A DNA stretch of 64,000 nt, from NCBI GenBank assembly GCA_015060335.1, contig SUYR01000007.1, positions 35,043 through 99,042 on the forward strand. The letters are read 5' to 3'. Positions within the stretch are counted from its first letter, which is position 1. Each line of letters begins with the position of its first letter. The DNA comes from Bacteroidales bacterium. GTDB lineage: Bacteria > Bacteroidota > Bacteroidia > Bacteroidales > UBA932. Position numbers and translations under genes: made by a program. Under the pieces are notes generated by a model that saw nothing but the letters and a program-made list of their open reading frames with translations, was not told the origin of the DNA and made no database searches. This document shows positions 43,716-53,200 of this stretch, piece after piece.

Positions 43716-45704
43716 ATGAAAAAGATTATTAAAATGATTGCTATTGCAGGACTTGCCACAGCGGCAGCTTCGTGCGGAAAAGAGCAGGAAGAGTTCAAGT
43801 ATCTGGTGGACGAATTCGCTGATCTCAAGGTAATGAGGTATCAGGTGCCCGGTTGGGACGGACTTACGCTCCAGCAGAAGGAATATGTGTATCATCTTGC
43901 TGAAGCGGCAAAATATGGCCGTGACATCATCTGGATGCAGAACTGCAAGTATAATCTGCAGGTGAGGAAAGCTATTGAGAATATTCTTGAAAATTATAAG
44001 GGAGATCGTGAGTGCGAGGATTTCAAGGACTTCGAGACATATGCAAAGAGAGTCTTCTTCAGTAACGGTATTCATCATCACTATGCAGAAGACAAGTTCT
44101 TTCCTGTCTGCAGCAAGGAGTACTTCGGTGAGCTTATGAAGGCTGTGGATGCATATGACATCCGTGTGCTTTCGTTCATTTACGACTATGATGCATGTCC
44201 TCATCGTAAATCGACGGACAAATCGAAGGATATCGTAGTGGAATCATCCGTCAATTTCTACGAAGGTGTGACAAAGGCCGAGGTGGAGAAGTTCTACGAA
44301 GAGATGACAGACCTTTCAGATCCTACTCCGGTATCATACGGTTTGAACAGCAAGCTCATGAAGGCTGCTGACGGTACGGTCTATGAGGAGGTTTACAAGA
44401 TCGGCGGACTTTACGGCCATGCGCTTGAGAAGATATGCGAAGAGCTTGAAAAGGCTGCCGAGGTTGCGGAGAACAAGGTGCAGAAGCAGTATATTGATGA
44501 CCTTATCAATTATTACAAGACCGGAGACCTCAAGCTCTGGGATGAGTATAATATCAAGTGGGTAGGCGAGCATGAAGGCTCGGTAGATTTTGTCAACGGC
44601 TTTGTAGAGGATTACAATGACCCTCTCGGACGCAAGGCTACTTGGGAGGGTCTCGTCAATTTCAAGGATGAGGAGGCTTCACGCAGGACAAAGCTCATCA
44701 GCGACAATGCGCAGTGGTTTGAGGATAATTCGCCGATCGATCCACGTTTCAAGAAGGCAGAAGTGAAGGGCGTATCTGCGAAGGTCATCAATGTGGTTAC
44801 GCTTGCAGGTGACTGCTATCCTGCAGCCCCTATCGGAATCAATCTTCCTAATGCAGACTGGATCCGCCGTGAACATGGATCGAAGTCTGTGACTATTGCC
44901 AATCTTACATCAGCATATAGCAAGGCTGCTCAGGAAGCTCCTAAGGGCATGCTTGGTGAGTTCGCCTGGTCAGACGAGGAAATAGCGTACGAAAAGAGAT
45001 ATGGAGACCTGACAAGCGATCTTCATACAGACCTCCACGAGTGTCTGGGACATGGTTCCGGCCAGCTTCTTCCGACCACCGCACCTAACGCACTCGGTGA
45101 GTACAGCTCTACTTTGGAAGAGACACGTGCAGACCTTTTCGGACTTTACTATCTTGCAGACCCTAAGCTCGTAGAACTTGGCATTCTTCCGGATATGGAG
45201 GCGTATAAGGCTCAGTATCAGTCATATATAAGAAACGGAATCTTTACTCAGTTTACAAGGGTGGAGCTTGGTAAGAAGAATACTCAGGCTCATATGCAGA
45301 ACCGCAAGCTTATCAGCGAATGGTGCTATGAAAAGGGACTTGCTGACAATGTGATTGAGAAGAAGGTGCGCGACGGCAAGACTTATTTTGTAGTGAATGA
45401 CTTCGAAGCTCTCAGATATCTGTTCGCTGAACTTCTTGCAGAGATCCAGCGCATCAAGTCTGAAGGAGATTTCGAGGCGGGAAAGGCGTTGGTGGAGAAA
45501 TATGCCGTCAATATCGACCCTGTTCTTCATAAAGAGGTAAGAGACCGTTATTATGCTCTCCAGCTTAAGCCATATGGCGGATTCCTCAATCCGGATATCG
45601 TGCCTGTGAAGAGATTCGGAAAGGTGGTGGACTATGAGCTTGTCTATAACGACAACTACCTCGAGCAGATGCTCCAGTACGGTCAGAAATACTCTACTCT
45701 CTAA
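43716..45704 (+). CDS. dipeptidyl-peptidase III (M49) zinc peptidase, lipoprotein
   Basis: A 662-residue lipoprotein (lipobox AAASC, Cys20). It carries the canonical M49 zinc motif HECLGH (441-446) and the second motif LEETRADLFGLYYL with the third ligand. The enzyme removes N-terminal dipeptides. The classical HExxGH distinguishes it from the HEVAH paralogue at 32.6 kb. Lipidation places it at the membrane periphery. Its stop codon directly abuts a dispersed repeat that leads into xerD. Confidence 0.92.
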   Translation: MKKIIKMIAIAGLATAAASCGKEQEEFKYLVDEFADLKVMRYQVPGWDGLTLQQKEYVYHLAEAAKYGRDIIWMQNCKYNLQVRKAIENILENYKGDRECEDFKDFETYAKRVFFSNGIHHHYAEDKFFPVCSKEYFGELMKAVDAYDIRVLSFIYDYDACPHRKSTDKSKDIVVESSVNFYEGVTKAEVEKFYEEMTDLSDPTPVSYGLNSKLMKAADGTVYEEVYKIGGLYGHALEKICEELEKAAEVAENKVQKQYIDDLINYYKTGDLKLWDEYNIKWVGEHEGSVDFVNGFVEDYNDPLGRKATWEGLVNFKDEEASRRTKLISDNAQWFEDNSPIDPRFKKAEVKGVSAKVINVVTLAGDCYPAAPIGINLPNADWIRREHGSKSVTIANLTSAYSKAAQEAPKGMLGEFAWSDEEIAYEKRYGDLTSDLHTDLHECLGHGSGQLLPTTAPNALGEYSSTLEETRADLFGLYYLADPKLVELGILPDMEAYKAQYQSYIRNGIFTQFTRVELGKKNTQAHMQNRKLISEWCYEKGLADNVIEKKVRDGKTYFVVNDFEALRYLFAELLAEIQRIKSEGDFEAGKALVEKYAVNIDPVLHKEVRDRYYALQLKPYGGFLNPDIVPVKRFGKVVDYELVYNDNYLEQMLQYGQKYSTL

Positions 45705-45779
45705 CCGTCATCCCCGGCTTGACCGGGGATCTCACAAACCCCGTAATCCCGACCGACCAAAGCGAGTGGAGAAATCTGA
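45703..45779 (+). repeat. Interspersed GTCATCCCCGG repeat at the xerD start
   Basis: The first part reads CCGTCATCCCCGGCTTGACC then GGGGATCT, a copy of the unit at 47433-47460 with two substitutions. A second part (AAAGCGAGTGGAGAAATCTG) resembles the AGTCGAGAAATCT tail of the repeat at 46687. It begins at the stop codon of the M49 gene and contains the probable GTG start of xerD. Confidence 0.75.
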
Positions 45780-46644
45780 TACCAGATCCCGTCTTCTGAA
45801 AGACTATAACTACTATCTTCGTATAGAGCGTGCGATGTCACAGAACACTGTGGCATCGTACTGTTCTGATGTCGAACAGTTCCTGGCATTCTGCAATAAT
45901 GACGTCCAGTCCTTCTCCCCGTCAGTCATAGAAGAATTTCTGGACTCCCGAGGGAGTCTTTCCAAACGTTCTCAGGCAAGAATGCTGAGCGCAATCCGCT
46001 CGTTCTGCAAATGGCTCGTCCTGGAAGGCATGATGAGGGATAATCCATGTGACAAGGTGGATGGACCTAAACTGGGAAGATATCTGCCGGATGCATTATC
46101 GGTGGAGGAGGTATCATCGATCATTGATGCTGTGGATACTTCTTCATGGATGGGACTGCGGGACAAGGCTCTTCTGGAGGTTCTGTACGGATGTGGGCTA
46201 CGCGTCTCTGAAGCAGTAGGACTGAAAGTCTCATCTATATATTTCAAGGATGAACTCATAAGGGTGATTGGCAAAGGTAACAAGGAACGCCTCGTACCGA
46301 TGGGGGATGTCGCATCAGAAGCATTGAGAATGTATCTGGAGGCGCGACCGTTGGAATTCTCCGGCATAGGATATGTGTTCCTGAACAGATACGGGGCTAC
46401 CTTGAGCAGGGTAAGCGCCTTCAATATGGTAAAGAAGACGGCACTGCTTGCCGGAGTAAGGAAAGAGATATCTCCTCATACTTTCCGGCATTCATTTGCC
46501 ACACATCTTATTGAAAACGGGGCTGATATCAGACTGGTACAGGAGATGCTCGGACATGAAAGCGTATCTACCACAGAGATATATACCCATATCGACAGTA
46601 CCACCTGGCATTCCATCATTGCTGATCATCATCCCCGACGCTGA
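45766..46644 (+). CDS. xerD: tyrosine recombinase XerD
   Basis: About 292 residues from the GTG at 45766. The N-terminal core-binding domain begins LLKDYNYYLRIERAMSQNT, followed by the catalytic domain with Arg in GLRVSEAVGL, Lys in GKGNKERLVP, HTFRHSFATHL (His, Arg), LGHESVSTTEIYTH (His, Tyr). It resolves chromosome dimers at dif with XerC. The frame is open to an ATG at 45634 inside the M49 gene, but that extension is encoded by repeat DNA and has no family counterpart. XerD rather than XerC is a judgement from motif wording. Confidence 0.87.
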   Translation: MEKSDTRSRLLKDYNYYLRIERAMSQNTVASYCSDVEQFLAFCNNDVQSFSPSVIEEFLDSRGSLSKRSQARMLSAIRSFCKWLVLEGMMRDNPCDKVDGPKLGRYLPDALSVEEVSSIIDAVDTSSWMGLRDKALLEVLYGCGLRVSEAVGLKVSSIYFKDELIRVIGKGNKERLVPMGDVASEALRMYLEARPLEFSGIGYVFLNRYGATLSRVSAFNMVKKTALLAGVRKEISPHTFRHSFATHLIENGADIRLVQEMLGHESVSTTEIYTHIDSTTWHSIIADHHPRR

Positions 46645-46723
46645 TTCGCTGTCATCAGTACCCACTTTCCCCGATGCTGACTTTCTGTCATTTTGAGCGG
46701 AACGTAGTGAAGTCGAGAAATCT
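46632..46723 (+). repeat. Interspersed repeats downstream of xerD
   Basis: A 24-bp unit beginning TCCCCGACGCTGA occurs at 46632-46655 and 46668-46691 (period 36, four mismatches). The second copy runs into TTGAGCGGAACGTAGTGAAG then TCGAGAAATCT (to 46723), a dispersed repeat type known from many Bacteroidota. The first copy overlaps the last codons of xerD. Confidence 0.7.
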
Positions 46724-46752
46724 TTCTATATTTGCACGCAAATTTCAAAACT

Positions 46753-47358
46753 ATGGATAAGAACAGTTACGCATTGGGCATGAGCATTGCCCACAATATG
46801 ATGTCGTCAGGCATCCAGTCAATCGAATTTGATGATTTCGTGGCAGGAGTAAAGGCTATCCTTACCGGATCTGAGCCTGCAGTGTCATTTGAAGAGGCAA
46901 GCGAGCTTCTCAATAAGTATTTTGCAGAAATCGAAGCGGAGCAGAGAGCTCAGGCTGAGGCTATGAGTGCTGCAATGAAGGAGGAGGGCGAAGCATACCT
47001 CAAGTTCAACTCTGAGCAGGAGGGTGTGGTTGTGCTTCCAAGCGGTCTGCAGTACAAGGTGCTTGTAGAGGGTTCAGGCAAGAAGCCGTCTGCTACAGAC
47101 AAGGTTAAGTGCCACTATGAAGGTACTCTTCTGAATGGTGCCAAGTTCGACAGTTCATATGATCGCAATGAGCCAGCAGTCTTCGGACTCAATCAGGTCA
47201 TCCCAGGCTGGACAGAGGGTGTTCAGCTTATGAGCGAGGGTGCGAAATATGAATTCGTAATCCCTTACAACCTCGCTTACGGTGCTCACGGCGCTCCGGG
47301 TGCCATCCCTCCATATGCAACCCTTAAGTTTGTTGTAGAACTCCTCGAAGTTCTCTAA
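46753..47358 (+). CDS. FKBP-type peptidyl-prolyl isomerase (FklB-like)
   Basis: A 201-residue cytosolic protein. The helical N-terminal dimerisation region (1-95) is typical of FklB/Mip; the FKBP domain (about 105-200) has the catalytic pocket residues in FDSSYDRNEPAVFGLNQVIPGW and YNLAYGAHG. It speeds cis-trans prolyl isomerisation and folding. The start is the ATG at 46753; an earlier in-frame ATG at 46732 falls within a TATATTTG promoter box. It is followed directly by tandem repeats leading into pnuC. Confidence 0.9.
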   Translation: MDKNSYALGMSIAHNMMSSGIQSIEFDDFVAGVKAILTGSEPAVSFEEASELLNKYFAEIEAEQRAQAEAMSAAMKEEGEAYLKFNSEQEGVVVLPSGLQYKVLVEGSGKKPSATDKVKCHYEGTLLNGAKFDSSYDRNEPAVFGLNQVIPGWTEGVQLMSEGAKYEFVIPYNLAYGAHGAPGAIPPYATLKFVVELLEVL

Positions 47359-47429
47359 ACCGTCATTCAGACATTAACCGACGTTCAAACATTAACCGTC
47401 ATTCAGACATTAACCGTCATTGAGACATT
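47358..47429 (+). repeat. Four tandem 18-bp repeats
   Basis: Four contiguous copies of AACCGTCATTCAGACATT (second with three changes, fourth with one), starting on the last base of the FKBP stop codon and ending just before the interspersed repeat. Without spacers this is not CRISPR. Confidence 0.85.
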
Positions 47430-47432
47430 AAA

Positions 47433-47460
47433 CCGTCATTCCCGGCTTGACCGGGAATCT
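47433..47460 (+). repeat. Interspersed GTCATTCCCGG repeat abutting pnuC
   Basis: CCGTCATTCCCGGCTTGACC then GGGAATCT: same unit as at 45703 with a hairpin-forming CCCGG...CCGGG core. It ends five bases before the pnuC ATG. Confidence 0.8.
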
Positions 47461-47465
47461 ACACC

Positions 47466-48125
47466 ATGGACTTACTTCAGATATTCACACTCATCACAGG
47501 CGTAATCTATATCATTTTCGAGATACGCCAGAAGAATTTCATGTGGGTGGTAGGTGTCGTGACAAGTCTAGCGGCCATGTGGGTGTTCTTCCGACAGGGA
47601 TTATATGCCTCTTTCGGACTGAACACCTACTATTTCATTACGGCATTCATCGGACTTTGGCATTGGAGACGTGACAAGAATGCTCTCTCCTCTTCCATGT
47701 CGGGCATAACTGTTGATTCGAGCCCTATGTCTGTCGTGTCGAGCGAAGTCGCATCCCCCGACGATATCATCTGCCTAAATCGTCTGACGACAAAGACTGT
47801 GATAATCAGTGCCATAGCAATGGCTATCGGTGTTTTCGCCCTTTCATGGGGAATGGAATATCTGAACACTACCGGTCTTCTTACCGAGAATCCCATGTCT
47901 CTTCTGGATTCATCGGTTGCCGTCCTCAGTGCAATTGCGACGTGGTGGCTCGTGAAGTCATATCGGGAGCAATGGCTTCTCTGGATTGTGGCGGATACCC
48001 TGAGCGTGGTGCTCTGCGCAATGCAGCAGATGTGGTGGATGTCCGTCCTGTATGTCGCATATGTGGCTGCTGCAGTCTATGGATTGTACTACTGGAAAAA
48101 GGCTGGAGTCTATTTGGCTGACTGA
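47466..48125 (+). CDS. pnuC: PnuC-family nicotinamide riboside / vitamin transporter
   Basis: A 219-residue membrane protein with the family opening (LLQIFTLITGVIYIIFEIRQKNF) and aromatic gate motifs GLNTYYFITAFIGLWHW, WWLVKSYREQWLLWIVAD and a C-terminal YYWKK. PnuC moves nicotinamide riboside; Bacteroidota relatives also carry thiamine or other vitamins, and no thiamine riboswitch is seen upstream. A polar insertion at about residues 72-104 overlaps repeat-like DNA (GTCGAGCGAAGTCGCATC). Its start lies next to the repeats, with no promoter of its own evident. Confidence 0.85.
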   Translation: MDLLQIFTLITGVIYIIFEIRQKNFMWVVGVVTSLAAMWVFFRQGLYASFGLNTYYFITAFIGLWHWRRDKNALSSSMSGITVDSSPMSVVSSEVASPDDIICLNRLTTKTVIISAIAMAIGVFALSWGMEYLNTTGLLTENPMSLLDSSVAVLSAIATWWLVKSYREQWLLWIVADTLSVVLCAMQQMWWMSVLYVAYVAAAVYGLYYWKKAGVYLAD

Positions 48126-48139
48126 CAGTGCGTTATACT

Positions 48140-48171
48140 CTATGCCTGCTCCCCAAAGTACGCAGGCATAG
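48140..48171. repeat. Palindromic element, copy 2 (10-bp stem, 12-nt loop)
   Basis: CTATGCCTGC / GCAGGCATAG around TCCCCAAAGTAC. It matches copy 1 at 19959 in stem core, stem length, loop length and loop start. It lies in the pnuC-recR gap. Confidence 0.7.
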
Positions 48172-48207
48172 GACGTAAGATGTTGAATATTAGGTGTTTG
48201 TATTAAT

Positions 48208-48846
48208 ATGGCATTTAAGGAAAATTATCCGTCAAGACTTCTCGAGGAAGCTGTCGATGCAATCAGTTCTCTTCCCGGTGTAGGCCGCAGAAGTGCGCTT
48301 CGTCTTGCTCTGCATCTGCTCCGGCAGCCTCAGGAGAATGTCCACCATTTTGCTCAGGCAGTGGTGAACCTTCGAGATAATGTGAAATACTGCCACAGGT
48401 GCAGGATGATTTCAGACGATGAAATATGTTCCATCTGCGCCGACAATTCGCGTGACCACAATACTATCTGCGTTGTGGAGAGCGTACGTGATGTCATGAG
48501 CATCGAAAATACCGGACAGTATCATGGTGTATATCACGTCCTCGGCGGCATCATCTCTCCTATAAACGGTATAGGACCTTCAGACCTGACAATAAGGGAA
48601 CTGGTGCAGAGAGTCGAATCATTCTGTGAAGGTGGAACCGATACGGTAATGCCCGAGGTTATCCTTGCGCTCAGCGGTGACGTGGAGGGTGAAACTACTT
48701 CCTTTTATATATATAGGCAACTCTCCCGTTTCAATGTAAGGATCACCTCTCTGGCACGCGGTCTCGGCTTCGGGGATGACCTCGAATATGCTGATGAGCT
48801 TACTCTTGGCCGTTCGATTGTCAATAGGCAGATTTTTAGGCCATAA
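48208..48846 (+). CDS. recR: recombination protein RecR
   Basis: A 212-residue RecR. The helix-hairpin-helix region (LPGVGRRSALRLALHLL) is followed by a C4 zinc finger (CHRCRMISDDEICSIC, about 56-71) and the Toprim domain with VVESVRDVM. With RecF/RecO it loads RecA at gaps. The zinc finger and HhH are intact. Confidence 0.96.
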   Translation: MAFKENYPSRLLEEAVDAISSLPGVGRRSALRLALHLLRQPQENVHHFAQAVVNLRDNVKYCHRCRMISDDEICSICADNSRDHNTICVVESVRDVMSIENTGQYHGVYHVLGGIISPINGIGPSDLTIRELVQRVESFCEGGTDTVMPEVILALSGDVEGETTSFYIYRQLSRFNVRITSLARGLGFGDDLEYADELTLGRSIVNRQIFRP

Positions 48847-48867
48847 ATTCTTCTATTTTTCCAAAAT

Positions 48868-48875
48868 GGGGGGGG
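48868..48875 (+). repeat. Poly-G tract of 8 bases
   Basis: Eight G between recR and the metallophosphoesterase gene, 27 bases before a TAGATTTG -7 box (48903-48910). Such tracts are candidates for slippage. Confidence 0.9.
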
Positions 48876-48953
48876 CATATAGGATTTCTAAAAAAATCAT
48901 TGTAGATTTGCATACTCCAAATGTGGACAAGGTTTGCACTAAATAATAACCGA

Positions 48954-50129
48954 ATGAAGAGAATATCCTTATTGATCCTTGCTGTTTTTGTATCACTTTC
49001 TGCCGTGGCGCAGAGGGCAAAAGCTGTATGCGGTCCTTATGTGCAATGTGTTACGGAAACAGGCTTTACTATTGTTTGGACTACTGATGTGGAATCTGTA
49101 GCATGGGTGGAGGTCGCCCCGGACGACGGAACGCATTTCTATAATAAGGAAAGGGACAAGTATTACGATGCCCGAGGAAATGGTGTTTATCCTATCGGTA
49201 AGATCCATAAGGTGGAAGTGGATGGACTTGAGCCGGGTACGACTTATCGATACAGGATCATGTATAAGGGTGTGACTGCATATAACGGCTCCGGAGATGT
49301 CCAGTACATGAAGGCGAACGGAACAGATGTCTATAGGGGACAACCTCATAAGATCACGACATTCAAACAGGACTATGACGAGGTCCGCTTCGATATTTTC
49401 AACGATATCCACGGAAAGGATTCCTTGTTCAATATAATACTCTCAGGTGCGCGGGATAATCGTGACTTCGTATTTCTTAATGGCGACATGACAAGCAATA
49501 TTGCCACAGAGGATCTTATAGCGAAAATGTATCTTACATCTGCAGCCAGAAGTCTTAATGGCGGTCTTCCTCTCTTTGTTTCGCGTGGAAATCACGAACT
49601 CAGAGGTAGGGATGCAGTCAAATGGTTTGATTATTTTGAAACTCCTACTGGCAAGCCTTATTATTCATTCAGCATAGGCAAGTTCTTCTTCGTGGTGCTG
49701 GATGCATGCGAGGACAAACCGGATTCTGATATCGAGTATTCTGGTATCGTGGCTTCTGCTCCATATGTTAAGCGTCAGGCAAAATGGCTGAAGGAGGTAC
49801 TTGCTTCCCAGGAGTGCCGGAATGCGGAAGTTCGTATTGCATTCTGTCATGTACCGCCTGAGTCAAACGGCTGGTATGGTGCCGCTCAGATGAACGAACT
49901 TCTTGTTCCGCCGCTCAATGAAGCCGGTATAGATGCTATGTTCTGCGGACACATACACAGGTGGAGAGTTTCTGAACCTGACGGAAAACTGTCAGACGCT
50001 GAATTTCCTGTAATCTGCAATCCCAATATGCAGAGGATGGAAGTGACTGCTACGAAGAAGTCTTTGGATATCAAGACTTTTGACACCAACGGAGTTAATA
50101 CCAATAAGTGCACAATATCAATACAATAA
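48954..50129 (+). CDS. secreted metallophosphoesterase with fibronectin-like N-terminus
   Basis: A 391-residue protein with signal peptide (cleavage after VAQ). Residues 25-125 resemble the purple-acid-phosphatase N-terminal fibronectin-like domain (VTETGFTIVWTTDVESVAWVEVAP, LEPGTTYRYRI). The phosphoesterase domain has FNDIHG, GDMTS, SRGNHELRG and GHIHRW. It hydrolyses phosphomonoesters or diesters; the substrate is unknown. The start is the ATG of MKRISLL, because the upstream ATG at 48921 has no signal. A phosphatase next to a phosphodiester-glycosidase PUL is suggestive. Confidence 0.87.
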   Translation: MKRISLLILAVFVSLSAVAQRAKAVCGPYVQCVTETGFTIVWTTDVESVAWVEVAPDDGTHFYNKERDKYYDARGNGVYPIGKIHKVEVDGLEPGTTYRYRIMYKGVTAYNGSGDVQYMKANGTDVYRGQPHKITTFKQDYDEVRFDIFNDIHGKDSLFNIILSGARDNRDFVFLNGDMTSNIATEDLIAKMYLTSAARSLNGGLPLFVSRGNHELRGRDAVKWFDYFETPTGKPYYSFSIGKFFFVVLDACEDKPDSDIEYSGIVASAPYVKRQAKWLKEVLASQECRNAEVRIAFCHVPPESNGWYGAAQMNELLVPPLNEAGIDAMFCGHIHRWRVSEPDGKLSDAEFPVICNPNMQRMEVTATKKSLDIKTFDTNGVNTNKCTISIQ

Positions 50130-50164
50130 AGCATGAGTAAGAGAATAGGTAATATTTATCATAT

Positions 50165-50173
50165 GGGGGGGGG
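50165..50173 (+). repeat. Poly-G tract of 9 bases
   Basis: Nine G between the phosphoesterase and susC, 17 bases before an AATATTTG near-match to a -7 box (50191-50198), so the tract would overlap the matching -33 position. Sequence next to it (CATATG...) mirrors the first tract. Confidence 0.9.
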
Positions 50174-50210
50174 TAGAACCTTAGCCTCTAAATATTTGAT
50201 TATATAGTGT

Positions 50211-50244
50211 AAGGCGACAGCTGGAAATTTCCGGCTGTCGCCTT
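50211..50244 (+). terminator. Perfect stem-loop before susC
   Basis: AAGGCGACAGCTGGAAA pairs with TTTCCGGCTGTCGCCTT over 17 bp with one T-G pair. It lies 81 bases after the phosphoesterase stop and 49 bases before susC, without a T run. It may end the upstream message or structure the susC leader. Confidence 0.65.
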
Positions 50245-50293
50245 GCTGCATTTATACACGACCCAATTAACACAAACCAATAAGTATTTATTT

Positions 50294-53200
50294 ATGAAGA
50301 AACTTTGTCTATTGACAATTCTGTTTCTGTCTGCATTTATCCAAATGCCGCAGTTGATGTCTGCCGAGACTATGTATGCTCAGCAGGCGGAGCTCGTGAA
50401 AGGACGTGTTACAGATGAGTCCGGTGCACCGGTCATAGGAGCGGGCATCATGGTGAAGGGAACAACTCAGGGTACTATCTCTGATGTCGATGGAAATTAT
50501 TCTATTGAGGCATCCGAAGGTCAGGTACTGTTATTCTCTTCTATCGGTTACATTGATCAGGAAGTTACAATCGGAACTTCCCATGTGATCAATGTTGTAC
50601 TGAAGACTGATAATGAACTTCTTGAAGAAGTCGTAGTAGTCGGTTATGGTGTGCAGAAGAAGGTCAATCTGACCGGTTCGGTGAGTGTTGTAGAATCTGA
50701 AGACCTTGTCGGAAGAACTTCTTCGAATACATCAAACCTTCTCGTCGGTGTAGTCCCTAATATGAACGTAACCAACGACAACGGACGTCCGGGAGACGGA
50801 TCTACTATCAATATCCGTGGTGTCAACTCTATTTCAAGTAGTGCTGGTCCATACGTGCTGATTGATGGTGTTGAAGGTAATCTTGACCGTGTGAACCCTA
50901 ATGACATTGAGTCTATATCGGTTCTCAAGGATGCTTCGTCAGCTGCAATCTATGGTGCAAAAGCTGCATTCGGTGTTATCCTCATCACTACCAAGTCCGG
51001 TGGAGACGGAGAGGCTCATGTCGAATATAACGGACGTTTCTCGTTCCACTCACCAGCAGTAAGAACTGACTATGAGACACGAGGTTACTATTCTGCAGCT
51101 CTCTCTGACCTCTTCCATGAGACTTATCAGGGAGTACGCTTTACCAACTACAATGACGAGGATTACTACGAATTGTGGATCCGTCGTAATGACAAGACCG
51201 AACATCCAGATCGTCCTTGGGCTATGGTGAAGGACGGCAAGTATAAGTACTATGCTAACATGGACTGGTACAACTACTTCTTCAAGGATGACCGTCCTAC
51301 CCATGAACACAATGTCAGCATTTATGGTGGTACAAAGAAACTGAACTACCGCCTTTCTGCAGGTTACTATCATCAGGATGGTGTCCTCAGACAGGGAAAG
51401 GGTGATGAATATACACGTTATAACATGCGTGCAAGAATCTCCTCACAGGTGAACAAGTGGCTCAAGGTCAGCAACAACACTTCTTACTATGCAGATAAGT
51501 ATCCGTATTATACAAGAGGAAACGTGAAGAACCTTTGGTCTAAGACAATGACCGGTGGTCTTGCTTCTATCCCTGCAGTAAACCCTGACGGTTCAGCTAT
51601 CTGGATTGTTGATAATTATGCGACTTCAAACAACCGACTTATGTCCGGTTATTCAGTAGTTGCAGAAGATGGAAACACCTACAATCAGGATGATAACAAC
51701 CACTTCTCTACAACATTTGAAGTGACTCTCACTCCGTTTGAAGGTTTCAGAATTACAGGAGACTACACATATACAAATGCAGAGTACAGATGTGTAAACA
51801 GAAGCCTTCCTGTGCCGTATTCTCAGTATCCTGGAGTAATAGAGATGTGTTATGACCTTACTGACCAGCTCAGTGAGTCAAGAACAGTTCAGCAGATCCA
51901 GACCGCAAATATCTATGCTAACTACACCAAGACATTTGCAAAAGATCACAATCTTGCTCTGACTGCCGGTGTGTTCTATAACACAAGATTCCAGTACACC
52001 CTCGCAGCAAACCGTCAGGACCTTCTCAGCAAGGAACTCAACGACTTCAACCTCGCAAAGAGTGAGACAATCGGCCTTTCTGGAGGTAGAACACGTTATA
52101 TCAACCAGGGTCTCTTCTACCGTGCGGCTTATGACTACAAAGGACGTTATCTCGTTGAATTCAACGGACGTTACGACGGTTCATCGCGTTTTGCAAAGGG
52201 AATCAGATACGGTTTCTTCCCTTCTGTGTCAGCAGGTTGGAGAATCAGCGAAGAGTCTTGGTTCGCAAATGCAAAGAAGGTGGTGAGCAACTTCAAGATC
52301 CGTGCTTCATATGGTAAGCTCGGTAATAATGAGGTGGGAGACTATGATTACATCCAGACCATCACATCAGGTGGTGCGATAGAGTATATCTTCGGAGGAA
52401 CAAACAAGGCAACAGGTGCTGCAGTGTCTGCCCCTAACGCTTCCGACTATTCATGGGAAGTTGTTACCTCTTCTAACATAGGTATCGACATCTCATTCTT
52501 CCAGAACAGACTGTCATTCACAGGTGATGCCTATATCCGTGATACAGACGGAATGCTTATGGCAATGTCTGACCTTCCTGCAGTTTATGGCGCATCTGCC
52601 CCTAAGAGCAATGCTGCTTCACTCAGATCAAAAGGATGGGAGTTCGTTATTGAGTGGAAAGATCAGTTCATGCTTGGCGGAAGACCATTCAACTATCAGG
52701 TGAGCGCTTCTCTCGCTGACTATATTTCACATGTGCGTCATTACAACAATGACAACCACACAATCGGTACTCCATATACAGGACAGCGTCTTGGTGAGAT
52801 GTGGGGATACGTGATTGACGGATATTTCCAGTCGGAGGATGAAATCAAGAACCACAAGGTGGACCAGTCATATGTCAACAGTATGATCGAGCAGTGCGTT
52901 ATCGACAAGGGACTACACCCTGGTGACCTTAAGTTCGTCGATATGGACGGTGACGGAGTCATTTCTCCTACCCTCAGCGCCAAGAACGTAAAGGATATGG
53001 TTGTGATCGGTAACTCGCTTCCAAGATTTACTCATACAGTTCGTCTTTCTGGTACATATGCAGGATTCGACCTCTCACTTCTCTTCAACGGCGTCGGCTA
53101 TCAGAACTGGTATCCAAGAGGTGATACAGGATTGTTCTGGGGTAATTATGCTCGTCCTTTCCAGACTTATATTCCAAGCGATTTTGCTTCAAAGATATGG

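Noticed and set aside
45634..45765. N-terminal extension of XerD from the ATG at 45634
   Set aside because: It overlaps the M49 gene and is encoded by repeat DNA, with no similarity to recombinases.
47358..47429. Possible CRISPR array
   Set aside because: The 18-bp units are contiguous with no spacers and no cas genes are present.
47358..47465. Thiamine riboswitch controlling pnuC
   Set aside because: The gap is filled by repeats and contains no riboswitch-like core.
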